Shown here: positions 40,305 through 50,674 of the stretch, one piece after another | Position numbering within the stretch: position 1 is the first letter of the stretch | How the letters are laid out: each line of letters begins with the position of its first letter | Assembly (NCBI GenBank): GCA_023228865.1 | Contig: JALOAH010000001.1 | Location: 62,001-126,000, forward strand | Direction of reading: 5' to 3' | Origin: Porticoccaceae bacterium | GTDB taxonomy: Bacteria; Pseudomonadota; Gammaproteobacteria; Pseudomonadales; Porticoccaceae | DNA length: 64,000 nt | Notes under the pieces: generated by a model | The model's input: the letters and a program-made list of their open reading frames with translations, nothing else | What the model was told of the DNA's origin: nothing | The model's database searches: none | Made by a program: the position numbers and the translations under genes

Positions 40305-40416
40305 TTTCAATTTGATGTTGTCCGCTATCGCTTGCAGGCAAGCTCCCACAAAAACACAACCTCATCGCTGGGAGCCTGATGGCGGAGCAAGTGAACAAGG
40401 CAAAATCATATTGAGA
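40305..40416. repeat. REP-like pair with inverted AT-rich ends
   Basis: TTTCAATTTGATGTTGTCC (40305-40323) leads into CTATCGCTTGCAGGCAAGCT (from 40325). A second partial copy, ATCGCTGGGAGCC, lies near 40364. The unit ends with AAAATCATATTGAGAG (40401-40416), roughly the inverse of the left end. The whole looks like a 110-base mobile unit with terminal inverted repeats. Confidence 0.7.
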
Positions 40417-40481
40417 GCGCAACAGCAGTGCGCCCCACATCAACAGACGCCAAACATTCATACTTTCAAGGATGCCTCGCT

Positions 40482-41195
40482 ATGACACGTTTTTTATTGC
40501 TTCCGACCCTTCTGATACTACTGCCTTTCAGCAGCCAGATGCTGGCAAATGACGGCACAGCCCCCCGCACGGTAACCACCACGGGTCAGGGTCTGGTGGA
40601 AGTCAAAGCCAATATGGCGGATGTAGTGATGCAAACGGCGACCACGCAAAAATCTGCCACCGAGGCAAAGCGGGAAGTGGACAAAAGGGTAAACCTATTT
40701 CTGGAGCAGCTTAAGGCACTGGGAATAGCCCAGGATGACATAGTCGCGTCGACGCTGCGAATTGCTCCCGAATACGATTACAACAATCGGACTCGCCTCT
40801 TTTCCGGTTACAACGCATCCAGGGACATCATTGTAACCCTCAAGGATCTGAATAAACTGGACAGTCTTCTGGAGACGGCGACAGGCACCGACATTACTTT
40901 TATTCAGCAAATTCAGCTAAAAACCCGCGACGAGGCAAAATTTAAACAGCAGGCCTTTGAACAGGCCATTGCCGACTCCAAGGCAAAAGCCGAGGTTCTC
41001 GCCAAAGCCTATGGCGCTGAATTAGGTGCCATCTATACCATCAATTACCAAAACCAGGAGCCCATGTTGATGCCAAAAGCAGAAATGGCGTCAATGCGAC
41101 TTGCAGCGGACGGTGGCGGCGGCCAGTACCTTCACGACAGCATAAAATTTAACGATCAGGTCAGTGTGGTGTTTGAATTGATCATTCCCCGCTAA
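40482..41195 (+). CDS. SIMPL (DUF541) periplasmic protein
   Basis: The 237-residue product has a clear signal peptide (MTRFLLLPTLLILLPFSSQM, cleavage near LAN). A SIMPL/DUF541 domain follows, with TTTGQGLVEVKANMADVVM at its start and DEAKFKQQAFEQAIADSKAK AEVLAKAYG split over two helices. Members are exported proteins linked to oxidative or envelope stress in a few cases, with no known reaction. AAGGA precedes the ATG at 40482. A longer in-frame start at 40428 would hide the signal peptide. It stands alone between two repeat clusters, where a pseudomonad would have xerC. Confidence 0.87.
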   Translation: MTRFLLLPTLLILLPFSSQMLANDGTAPRTVTTTGQGLVEVKANMADVVMQTATTQKSATEAKREVDKRVNLFLEQLKALGIAQDDIVASTLRIAPEYDYNNRTRLFSGYNASRDIIVTLKDLNKLDSLLETATGTDITFIQQIQLKTRDEAKFKQQAFEQAIADSKAKAEVLAKAYGAELGAIYTINYQNQEPMLMPKAEMASMRLAADGGGGQYLHDSIKFNDQVSVVFELIIPR

Positions 41196-41233
41196 TGAAC
41201 GGACAAACCCGGCGCACAGGGAATACGGTGCGC

Positions 41234-41308
41234 CATCGGCTGCAGGGCAGCCTCCTACAAAAAACACACCCCATCCACCCTTGCCCCTTGAGGCTCGGCG
41301 CTAGGCGC
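41234..41308. repeat. composite REP-like plus family-B repeat
   Basis: CATCGGCTGCAGGGCAGCCT begins at 41234 and is followed by a CTCCTACAAAA junction and the family-B copy GGCTCGGCGCTAGGCGCTTG (from 41283). It separates the convergent SIMPL and glnK genes. Confidence 0.75.
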
Positions 41309-41330
41309 TTGTAACTCAAACCTTTTTCCA

Positions 41331-41678
<348 letters not shown>

Positions 41679-41769
41679 TTAATTAAAACATGGTCAAAAT
41701 AACTGTGGAAAAGATACACCGGTTAGCCTTGAAATGCACCATTTGCAGTCAAATAACCGACGCGCGCCC

Positions 41770-41807
41770 ATAAAAAACGGCAGGCTCCAGGCCTGCCGTT
41801 TTTTATG
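41770..41807. terminator. terminator after amtB
   Basis: CATAAAAAACGGCAGGC and GCCTGCCGTTTTTTATG pair perfectly around a four-base loop (TCCA). On the minus strand it ends the amtB transcript 18 bases after the stop; the A/T runs on both sides make it work in both directions. Confidence 0.92.
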
Positions 41808-41824
41808 GGGATTCAATCCCCGGG

Positions 41825-43078
41825 TTATTTCGAAGAAACAAACTCAGGGTAGGCTTCCATACCACATTCAGAAAGATCGACGCCGTCATACTCATCCTGC
41901 TCGCTGACGCGGATACCAACAACCGCTTTCAGGATAGCCCAGACGATCAGACTGGTGACGAAGACCCATGTGAAGATGACGCCAATACCCAGCAGCTGGC
42001 CGCCGAAACTGGCGTCCTCGTTGCCAGAGAAGCAGACTGCAATCAATCCCCAGATACCCACAACACCGTGCACTGAAATGGCGCCGACCGGGTCATCAAT
42101 TTTGATCTTGTCCATAAGGATCACGGAGAAGACAACCAGCACGCCACCCACAGCACCCACCAAAGTGGCCCAGCCCGCAGTCCAGCTGAGAGGTTCAGCA
42201 GTAATGGCAACCAGACCGGCAAGGGCGCCGTTGATGGCCATGGTCAGATCCGCTTTGCCAAACATAAAGCGCGCGGTAATCAAGGCTGCCAAGAGACCAC
42301 CACAGGCTGCGGCATTGGTGTTGACGAAAACATTGGATACAGCATTGGCTTCATCGATATTGGACACCATCAACTCGGAACCACCGTTGAAACCGAACCA
42401 GCCCATCCACAGAATAAACATACCCAGAGTGGAGAGAGGCAGATTAGAGCCGGGAATAGCGATAGCTTTGCCATCTTTGGTGTACTTACCTTTGCGAGGA
42501 CCGAGAAGAAGAACACCGGCGATAGCCGCAGTGGCACCAGTGAGGTGAACCACACCAGAGCCAGCGAAATCCTGGAAGCCCGCGGCATCAAGGAAACCGC
42601 CACCCCACTTCCACATACCCTGCATGGGGTAGATGAAACCGGTCATAACGATGGCAAAAGCGAGGAACGCCCACAACTTCATGCGCTCAGCGACAGCACC
42701 GGAGACAATGGACATGGCGGTTGCCACGAACACCACCTGGAAGAAGAAGTCTGAAGCGCCGGAATAATAGGTATCTCCACCACTGGCAAGAACTTCATCG
42801 GCAGTTGCGTTGCCGATACTGTTGCCAAACCAGGTGTCGGGAAGAATTCCCGCCTCGCTGCCGCCGTACATAATGGTGTAGCCCATGACCAGATACATGG
42901 TGCAGGCAACCGCATAGAGGGCAATATTTTTGGTTAAAATTTCTGTGGTGTTTTTGGCTCGAACCAGGCCGGCTTCAAGCATGGCGAAACCTGCCGCCAT
43001 CCACATCACAAAGGCACCCATCACCAGAAAGTAGAAGGTATCCAGGGCATATTGCAAATTGACAATATCAGTTTCCAT
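41825..43078 (-). CDS. amtB: ammonium transporter AmtB
   Basis: AmtB is a trimeric inner-membrane channel for ammonium, blocked by GlnK at high nitrogen. The 417 residues have the usual eleven hydrophobic segments. Key sites are visible: the Asp in QDFAGSGVVHLTGA, whose His is the first of the twin histidines, and the second His in ISVHGVVGIWG. The C-terminal tail DEYDGVDLSECGMEAYPEF is the GlnK-binding region. There is no obvious separate signal peptide. It follows glnK by 26 bases, so both are cotranscribed. Confidence 0.97.
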   Translation of the reverse strand: METDIVNLQYALDTFYFLVMGAFVMWMAAGFAMLEAGLVRAKNTTEILTKNIALYAVACTMYLVMGYTIMYGGSEAGILPDTWFGNSIGNATADEVLASGGDTYYSGASDFFFQVVFVATAMSIVSGAVAERMKLWAFLAFAIVMTGFIYPMQGMWKWGGGFLDAAGFQDFAGSGVVHLTGATAAIAGVLLLGPRKGKYTKDGKAIAIPGSNLPLSTLGMFILWMGWFGFNGGSELMVSNIDEANAVSNVFVNTNAAACGGLLAALITARFMFGKADLTMAINGALAGLVAITAEPLSWTAGWATLVGAVGGVLVVFSVILMDKIKIDDPVGAISVHGVVGIWGLIAVCFSGNEDASFGGQLLGIGVIFTWVFVTSLIVWAILKAVVGIRVSEQDEYDGVDLSECGMEAYPEFVSSK

Positions 43079-43104
43079 AGTGAGCTCCGATTAAGCGGTT
43101 ATCG

Positions 43105-43452
<348 letters not shown>

Positions 43453-43512
43453 CTATGGGTCTGCTTTTTTAATCGCCACCCTGCAAGCGGGGCGGCGACC
43501 CTGTGGTTAGCC

Positions 43513-44193
43513 TTACTCTGTAATCGGCAGGCTGTAAGAAATGACAAATTTGAGATCATCGTCAACAGGCTCATCAGAGATGAACTGGCTGACAGTAAAG
43601 CTCAGCGCATCGTTGTAGGCATAGCTAACGTTGAGGTGAGTCGGCTCGCAATCCTCTGTACAGTTGTCGATATCCCACATACCAATCAATGCAGAAAACT
43701 TGCCGTACTCGCCGCTCAAGGTAAAGTATTCAGTGCCTTCCGAACCGTCACCGGCAACGTTGTCGTACCAGGAAAAGCTCACCGGACCATAGCCGATGGT
43801 GTACACCACGTCGGTGAGATCACCGAAATCTGTCTCACCGTCTATGGTGTAACCGGCGCCAGTGGGGTAGTTGTAATTCCAGACGCTGACATCAAAAACA
43901 AAACCGCCAGCCTCGAGGCCGTAACCTGCGTAAAGATCGTACTCGGTTCCTGCCGAGGTATCGCCGGATGAACCCCAGATACCGGCATAAGCACCGCCAG
44001 CACTCACAGACAGGTCACCAGACACCGCAGGAGTACCCGAACCCAGATCATAGCCGCGCCACAGGTAGATGCTTGCGACCGCTGCTGAACCACTGATTTC
44101 TATTGCTGCAGCTTGGCTGGATACCATCAGACTGGATGCGGCCATAGCCACAGCAGCAACAGAACCGCAAAGTGCTTTTTTAGTGAATTTCAT
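43513..44193 (-). CDS. TorF-family putative outer-membrane porin
   Basis: The 226-residue product has a signal peptide (about residues 1-29, ending SQAAA). A beta-barrel-like sequence follows, with alternating aromatic and polar residues and the family opening SGSAAVASIYLWRGYDLGSG. The last residue is not the classic terminal Phe, but YSLPITE follows a strand-like segment. A pair of cysteines (NCTEDC) could form a disulfide. Members of the family (TIGR02001) are found beside ammonium transporter genes. Here it lies first in the glnK-amtB operon behind an NtrC-type control region, so a role in nitrogen uptake across the outer membrane is a reasonable inference. Confidence 0.85.
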   Translation of the reverse strand: MKFTKKALCGSVAAVAMAASSLMVSSQAAAIEISGSAAVASIYLWRGYDLGSGTPAVSGDLSVSAGGAYAGIWGSSGDTSAGTEYDLYAGYGLEAGGFVFDVSVWNYNYPTGAGYTIDGETDFGDLTDVVYTIGYGPVSFSWYDNVAGDGSEGTEYFTLSGEYGKFSALIGMWDIDNCTEDCEPTHLNVSYAYNDALSFTVSQFISDEPVDDDLKFVISYSLPITE

Positions 44194-44270
44194 CGATGTC
44201 TCTCCTCGTTGTTTGCTTTAGCTAAATAATCCAATCAACATTTTTAAACTGACCGAACAATTCGAATATA

Positions 44271-44286
44271 AGCAAAAGCGGTGCCA
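44271..44286 (-). promoter_or_regulatory. sigma-54 promoter of torF-glnK-amtB
   Basis: On the minus strand the site reads TGGCACCGCTTTTGCT. The GG of the -24 element and the GC of the -12 element are separated by exactly ten bases, and both hexamers match the consensus TGGCACG-N4-TTGC(A/T) almost fully. It lies 78 bases ahead of the TorF-like start codon. Confidence 0.88.
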
Positions 44287-44352
44287 ATTTAAATTTATTA
44301 TTATTTATCATAAAGTTACGATATTTTTAGCCAGACTGATCGCAGCCAGCAA

Positions 44353-44386
44353 TGCACCAAAACAACATAAGCACCATTATGGTGCA
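44353..44386 (-). promoter_or_regulatory. NtrC-type enhancer sites
   Basis: GCACCATTATGGTGC (44371-44385) is an inverted repeat with the same TGCACC-N4-TGGTGC spacing as the glnA enhancer of E. coli. A second half-site TGCACC lies at 44353-44358. The sites are about 85-100 bases upstream of the sigma-54 box, the usual enhancer range. Confidence 0.78.
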
Positions 44387-44464
44387 AACGACGGTTTTAG
44401 TGCGCAAACGCGCCCCCAAAGAGGTTTTTTGGTCGCAACAGGTCGGAGAAAGCGGAAAGTGGAA

Positions 44465-44654
44465 AGCGCCGAGCAGAAAGAAGAGGAAAGAAGAAGAGCG
44501 CCGAGCTATAGGAGCCTGCCTGCAGGCGATTGTTGGCGTATCGCCTGCAGGCAGGCTACAGATAAACCCAGATACCCAAGTGGGAGCATGGGAACCAGAC
44601 AACCATCGGCTGCAGGCAACCTCCTACAAAACCTCGGCGCTCGGCGCTTGCAGC
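44465..44654. repeat. cluster of REP-like and family-B repeats
   Basis: The 577-base gap between the TorF-like gene and groL holds the nitrogen promoter region, a purine-rich stretch, and this cluster. The cluster includes GGAGCCTGCCTGCAGGCGAT (44511-44530), its inverse TATCGCCTGCAGGCAGGCTA (from 44539), CATCGGCTGCAGGCAACCTC (from 44604) and family-B copies near 44465, 44497 and 44632. No gene is seen. Confidence 0.85.
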
Positions 44655-44678
44655 TGACAACTCCTACAGCACCAAAAA

Positions 44679-44716
44679 CGCAAAAAGCCGATTGTCAAAG
44701 ACAACCGGCTTTTGCG
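44679..44716 (-). terminator. groESL terminator
   Basis: CGCAAAAAGCCGATTGTC and GACAACCGGCTTTTGCG pair around AAA with one mismatch. On the minus strand a T run follows the stem. It lies about 55 bases after the groL stop. Confidence 0.88.
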
Positions 44717-44770
44717 AACCCACACCCAACAGCAGGTGTGGAAACTATAGCGAAGGCTATAAGGGCAAAA

Positions 44771-46444
<1,674 letters not shown>

Positions 46445-46492
46445 CTAAGCGTTTTAGGCTAATTGACTCAGAAAAATAACTGTTTTTAAGAA

Positions 46493-46786
46493 TTAAGCTT
46501 CAACAACACCGTAGATGTCGCTTTCGCTCATAATGATCAGTTCTTCGCCATCTTCTTTGATGGTGTTGCTGTCGGCATAGCGACCAAAAATAATGGTGTC
46601 GCCCACTTTTACTGCCAAAGGACGAACTTCGCCATTCTCCAGCACCTTGCCACCGCCTACAGCGACAACTTCACCCTGATTGGGTTTTTCTTTTGCAGAG
46701 CCAGGCAACAGAATGCCACCAGCGGTTTTTTCCTCTTCTGCTTTGCGACGGACTACGACGCGGTCATACAAAGGACGAATTTTCAT
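46493..46786 (-). CDS. groS: co-chaperonin GroES
   Basis: GroES caps the GroEL ring. The start at 46786 gives [15 protein letters not shown] and a 97-residue product, the normal size; an ATG five codons upstream is less likely because GGAG is better placed for the internal one. The mobile loop ([18 protein letters not shown]) is intact. Confidence 0.98.
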   Translation of the reverse strand: MKIRPLYDRVVVRRKAEEEKTAGGILLPGSAKEKPNQGEVVAVGGGKVLENGEVRPLAVKVGDTIIFGRYADSNTIKEDGEELIIMSESDIYGVVEA

Positions 46787-46864
46787 TTCGACTTTCTCCA
46801 ACTATTTTATTGATCACAAATGTCCAGCATCCTGAGAAATCAGGCTTGACCGGAAGCTGTCCTC

Positions 46865-46900
46865 TATTTGGTGTCACCTTTGGGGTTTTCAAGGGTCACA
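46865..46900 (-). promoter_or_regulatory. sigma-32 (heat-shock) promoter of groESL
   Basis: On the minus strand, TGTGACCCTTGAA (46900-46888) matches the -35 element with its CCCTTGAA core. CACCAAATA (46873-46865) resembles the -10 element CCCCATNTA, with a 14-base spacer. The pair lies about 80 bases ahead of the groS ATG. No CIRCE inverted repeat was seen. Confidence 0.8.
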
Positions 46901-47121
46901 CGAAAATTTTTTACGCCAAACGCCACTTTTATTCTGAATCTTGATTTTAGTGCAGCTCTTTGCCGCGGCCAGCCTCCTTTGCAACGGAGTCCAGCCATGA
47001 CAGATTGAACTGAGGCACAAATCGAGGAGCTGCACAGTGGGCGGCAGCTCAACGTAAAAGGGCGCCGCCCCGACATGCGCCAGCTGCCTGAATTTTCGCG
47101 CCGAGAGGTGCAATTTCCCGG

Positions 47122-47595
47122 TTAACCAGGAGGATCCAAAGGCTTGCGGCGGCTGTCGTCGTGGCGCCAGTATTCACCATCAAAAACATCACGGCCATTC
47201 TGACTGCGTTGCCGAAAATCGCCGCACTGACCAACCACAAAGGCACGAAACTCGGCCTTGGCCAGCAATCTGGTCACCAACCAGCGCCGCGTCCAGGGAA
47301 TCAAGCCCAAAAAACCGACGACATCCGTGGCAAAGCCGGGCGCCAGTAATAGCGCCCCGGAAATGCCAAGAACAAAGCCCTCAAAAACCTCCTGCGCCGG
47401 CAATTCACCGGCATCCAGCTTGAGATTGCTGCGGGTCAGCAGCTTAAAGCCTTCCTTTTTCAGTAGTGCTACACCGATCATTGCCGTCAACAACACCAGG
47501 GCAATGGTTGGCCAGGCGCCAATCACACCGCCAACTTGAATCAACAGCCACAGCTCAAAAACAGGAACGGCGAGAAAAAACAAAAAGAAACGCAC
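47122..47595 (-). CDS. fxsA: FxsA family membrane protein
   Basis: FxsA is a small inner-membrane protein that, in E. coli, relieves exclusion of phage T7 by the F plasmid. The 157 residues have hydrophobic helices at about 2-22, 26-46 and 75-95, with FLLFLAVPVFELWLLIQVG-like start (here RFFLFFLAVPVFELWLLIQV) and the conserved LLLAPGFATDVVGFLGLIPW. A basic soluble tail follows. It lies upstream of groES in the same direction, as in E. coli. No gene was recognised in the 335 bases between fxsA and groS; they hold the heat-shock promoter. Confidence 0.92.
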   Translation of the reverse strand: MRFFLFFLAVPVFELWLLIQVGGVIGAWPTIALVLLTAMIGVALLKKEGFKLLTRSNLKLDAGELPAQEVFEGFVLGISGALLLAPGFATDVVGFLGLIPWTRRWLVTRLLAKAEFRAFVVGQCGDFRQRSQNGRDVFDGEYWRHDDSRRKPLDPPG

Positions 47596-47705
47596 AATAA
47601 ATGGCCGGTTGGCATGTGTTTTTTATATGGGGGGTACGGCGGGGGAATTCAAGCGCACCCTAAAGAATTCCCACCGACTATGCTTTTTGTGAGATTGCCT
47701 TTTTG

Positions 47706-47933
47706 TAGCCTGCCCTGCTGGCGATGATGCGCACATCTGAAAACCTAGCGCCGGGATGCCCGGCTCCCACAAAACTCGGCGCTTCCAGCTTGCCTCTTAC
47801 AACCCGCCCCTACCAAAAACCCAGGAGCCAGCCTGCTGGCGATAACCAGTTGTGTTTCAACAATCGTCTGCAGGGGAGACTCCTACGAGGGAGCTTGTGG
47901 CTGAGGTTTTGTAGGAGCTTGCCTGCAAGCGAT
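47706..47933. repeat. REP-like cluster upstream of ampG
   Basis: The 430-base gap 47596-48027 has at least five copies with different cores: GTAGCCTGCCCTGCTGGCGA (from 47706), CGCCGGGATGCCCGGCTCCC (from 47751), GGAGCCAGCCTGCTGGCGAT (47824-47843), a CGTCTGCAGGGGAGACTCCT copy near 47864, and GTAGGAGCTTGCCTGCAAGC (from 47911). A short family-B remnant lies near 47775. No gene is seen. Confidence 0.85.
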
Positions 47934-48027
47934 ATTGACTTTGCCAGGCAATCACGGTCAGGTCTATTTCAACAGACCTCCGAATCGCGTAGTCTTGCCC
48001 CTGATGAAATACGGATATCGAGGATTC

Positions 48028-49287
48028 ATGACAGCAAGAGAAATTTCCCAGGCAATCCTCAACCGCCGCATGCTGATCTGTATTTTCACAGGCTTTGCCT
48101 CCGGCCTTCCTCTCTACCTGCTTATCTCCCTGGTGCCCGCCTGGCTGCGCACCGAAGGCGTCGGCCTTAAAGAAATTGGCTTCTTTTCCATTATCGGCCT
48201 GCCCTACACCTGGAAATTTCTCTGGTCGCCGCTGCTGGACAGGTTTCAATTTCCACTATTGGGGCTGCGTCGCGGCTGGATGCTGCTGACACAGATTGCC
48301 CTGTTAGCCGCCATTGCCGGGCTGGGGTTTCTCGACCCGGTGGAACAAATATGGACTATCGCCTACTGCTGCGCCTTTATTGCCTTTCTCAGCGCCACTC
48401 AGGATATCGTGCTCGATGCCTACCGCCGGGAAATTCTCCCCGACAACGAGTTGGGTCTCGGCAACTCCATCCATGTCAACGCCTACCGCATCGCCGGTCT
48501 TGTTCCTGGCTCGTTATCGCTGATTCTCGCCGACCTGCTTCCCTGGGAAACGGTTTTCGCCATCACCGCGGCTTTTATGGTTTTTGGCATTGGCCTGACC
48601 CTCAGCATTGCCGAGCCTGTTAAAGAGGTGGGCAAACCCCTTACCCTAAGACTCGCCGTAGTTGAACCCTTCAAGGAATTTTTTCAGCGCAATGGTGTGC
48701 GCCAGGCCTGCCTGGTACTGGCGTTTATGCTGCTCTACAAACTCGGCGACAGCATGGCCACCGCCCTGGCCACCCCCTTTTATCTGGACATGGGGTTCAG
48801 CAATACCCAAATTGGCCTGGTTGCCAAACACGCGGCGCTGTGGCCCATGATTATCGGCGGCATTCTCGGCGGTATTCTGATGCTGCGCATCGGCATCAAC
48901 AAAGCCCTCTGGCTTTTTGGTCTGGTGCAGATTATTTCCATTCTCGGCTTTGCCGTCCTCGCCAGAGTGGGGGAAGGGCTTTGGCTGCTGGGTTTGGTGA
49001 TAGGATTTGAATATCTTGGCGTCGGCCTTGGCACCGCCGCCTTTGTGTCTTTTATTGCCCGCTCCACCCACAAAGCCTACACCGCCACCCAGCTCGCCCT
49101 TTTTACTGGTTTAACGGCAATACCGCGCACGGTGGCCAATACCACCACAGGGGTGATCGTGGAGACTGTAGGTTGGGAGAATTTTTTCTATATTTGCACT
49201 GTGTTGGCAATTCCCGGCATGTTGCTGCTTCTCAAAGTCGCGCCCTGGCATGGCGACAGCCTGACGGCTCAGCAGAAGACAGGGTGA
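48028..49287 (+). CDS. ampG: AmpG muropeptide permease
   Basis: AmpG is a major-facilitator transporter that brings anhydromuropeptides from the periplasm for recycling and beta-lactamase signalling. The 419 residues have about twelve to fourteen membrane helices and the family stretches CIFTGFASGLPLYLLIS, EIGFFSIIGLPYTWKFLWSP and TQDIVLDAYRREIL. The start at 48028 (MTAREISQAIL) has AGGA ahead; earlier in-frame ATGs give an unlikely soluble leader. It converges with ampE, so three recycling genes lie together. Confidence 0.94.
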   Translation: MTAREISQAILNRRMLICIFTGFASGLPLYLLISLVPAWLRTEGVGLKEIGFFSIIGLPYTWKFLWSPLLDRFQFPLLGLRRGWMLLTQIALLAAIAGLGFLDPVEQIWTIAYCCAFIAFLSATQDIVLDAYRREILPDNELGLGNSIHVNAYRIAGLVPGSLSLILADLLPWETVFAITAAFMVFGIGLTLSIAEPVKEVGKPLTLRLAVVEPFKEFFQRNGVRQACLVLAFMLLYKLGDSMATALATPFYLDMGFSNTQIGLVAKHAALWPMIIGGILGGILMLRIGINKALWLFGLVQIISILGFAVLARVGEGLWLLGLVIGFEYLGVGLGTAAFVSFIARSTHKAYTATQLALFTGLTAIPRTVANTTTGVIVETVGWENFFYICTVLAIPGMLLLLKVAPWHGDSLTAQQKTG

Positions 49288-49296
49288 AAGGAGCGA

Positions 49297-49535
49297 GCTG
49301 GAAGCGCCGAGCGCCGGGTTTTTGTAGGGGCAAGTTGCAAGGAGCAAGGGTGGATGGGGTGTGTTTTTTGCAGGAGGTTGCCTGCAGCCGATGGTTCGCG
49401 AAGTTTAAAATCTATCGCCAGTAGGCTGGCTCCCACGGGGTGGTTGGGATTGTGTTTTTTTGTAGGAGCCTGCCTGCAGGCGATTGTTGAAACACAATCA
49501 ATCCATCCTTTTATCGCTTGCAGGCAGGCTCCTAC
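49297..49535. repeat. repeat cluster between ampG and ampE
   Basis: The gap between the convergent ampG and ampE has a family-B copy (from 49297) and CAGGAGGTTGCCTGCAGCCG (from 49371). It then has ATCGCCAGTAGGCTGGCTCC (from 49414) and a facing pair, GTAGGAGCCTGCCTGCAGGC (from 49462) and TATCGCTTGCAGGCAGGCTC (from 49512). The pair may fold on the RNA and act as a two-way terminator. Confidence 0.85.
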
Positions 49536-49543
49536 GAAAACGT

Positions 49544-50392
49544 CTAAATCACCGCCATAACCCCCAGCAGAGCGATCCAGCTAATCAGCGCCCGGTCGAT
49601 CAACTCCGGCAGTTCTTCAAGTTCGGCAACCTCCTGCTGGGGGTTGTCGGTTTCGACAACCTGGTCGCCGTGGATTGCCGCAACCACATAAGTTGTCACC
49701 AAAGTTGGCGGCGCTGCAGCCAGGCTCGCCAAACTGGCCACCACCTGCTTAAAGGTTGCCCGCCAGTTGCCGACAATGGCCAGGGAAAGCCCGAAAATCC
49801 GCAACGGCAGCCACTCCAAAATCAGCTTCATCCGCTGTAGCCTGGCCAGGTTTGCAGCTCCGGTTTCCAGTTGCTGGTAATCGCACAATAAACGGTAGAG
49901 CACTGCCCCAGGCGTACCCAGCACGGCAAACCAAAACATCACCGGAAAATAACATTGAAAATATTGCCAGGAAATTGACCTCAGGGTTTGCTGATGCAGC
50001 TGGCTCCAGTCTTCCGCTTCGCTGGCGCCTGCCTCAAACGAAGCCGCATCGTGAAAAGCCGCCTGGACATCGTTGCGATTGAGATCCGCCAGGTAGCTGG
50101 CAATGGTATTTTTGAGATCGTTGACGCCAAAGGCATAGAGCAGGCCAACCAAACTGACCCCATAGGCCACCATCCGCCAGCCCATATAATGAAGCACGAC
50201 CAGCACCAGCACCAGCGCCACTACAGGAACTGCAAGAGTCAGATAAAGCTGAACACTCTCCCTTCCGGCGCCATAGGGGGATGCCGCCACGGCCTGTTGC
50301 CAGTGCGAAAAACCCAGGTTTCGTGCAAAACTTGCGCTTTGGGGATAGAAGCGGGTGAGCAAAACTCCCAGCACGAGAATAAGATATGTCAT
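49544..50392 (-). CDS. ampE: AmpE-like inner-membrane protein
   Basis: AmpE is encoded with AmpD and modulates beta-lactamase induction; its biochemical job is unclear. The 282-residue product has about four membrane segments and the family patterns GVNDLKNTIASYLADLNRND, QYFQCYFPVMFWFAVLGTPG and LYRLLCDY. The ATG at 50392 is used; a TTG one codon earlier is less likely. It follows ampD in the same direction, but a 280-base gap with two REP-like copies separates them. Confidence 0.88.
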   Translation of the reverse strand: MTYLILVLGVLLTRFYPQSASFARNLGFSHWQQAVAASPYGAGRESVQLYLTLAVPVVALVLVLVVLHYMGWRMVAYGVSLVGLLYAFGVNDLKNTIASYLADLNRNDVQAAFHDAASFEAGASEAEDWSQLHQQTLRSISWQYFQCYFPVMFWFAVLGTPGAVLYRLLCDYQQLETGAANLARLQRMKLILEWLPLRIFGLSLAIVGNWRATFKQVVASLASLAAAPPTLVTTYVVAAIHGDQVVETDNPQQEVAELEELPELIDRALISWIALLGVMAVI

Positions 50393-50471
50393 CAAAATGC
50401 CTATTTAAGTAGTAAGAAATTTACCCACAAGCCAGAAAATTGGCTTACAACACCGCAAAGCCTGATGATCT

Positions 50472-50536
50472 GTAGGAGCGAGCCCTGCTCGCGATCGCTG
50501 TACGCTCTGGCTTGTCGCGAGCAGAGTTCGCTGGTA
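50472..50536. repeat. REP-like pair of the GCGAGC core type
   Basis: GTAGGAGCGAGCCCTGCTCG (from 50472) and its inverse TGTCGCGAGCAGAGTTCGCT (from 50513) lie between ampD and ampE. This core is the closest to the well-known Pseudomonas REP sequence built on GTGGGAGCGGGC...GCTCGCGA. Confidence 0.8.
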
Positions 50537-50674
50537 AATGTAGTCTACACTCGAATGGCACTGACTTAAGCCGTCATTGCCACGCAGGCGGGAATCCAAG
50601 GGTCTCGATACCCTGATCCCACTGCGCGAAAATGACAAAAATCGTGGTTTTGGCGCGAAGTCAGTGCCCTTCGT

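Noticed and set aside
47706..49535. CRISPR array
   Set aside because: The repeats are dispersed in both orientations, vary in their cores and have irregular spacing; there are no cas genes.
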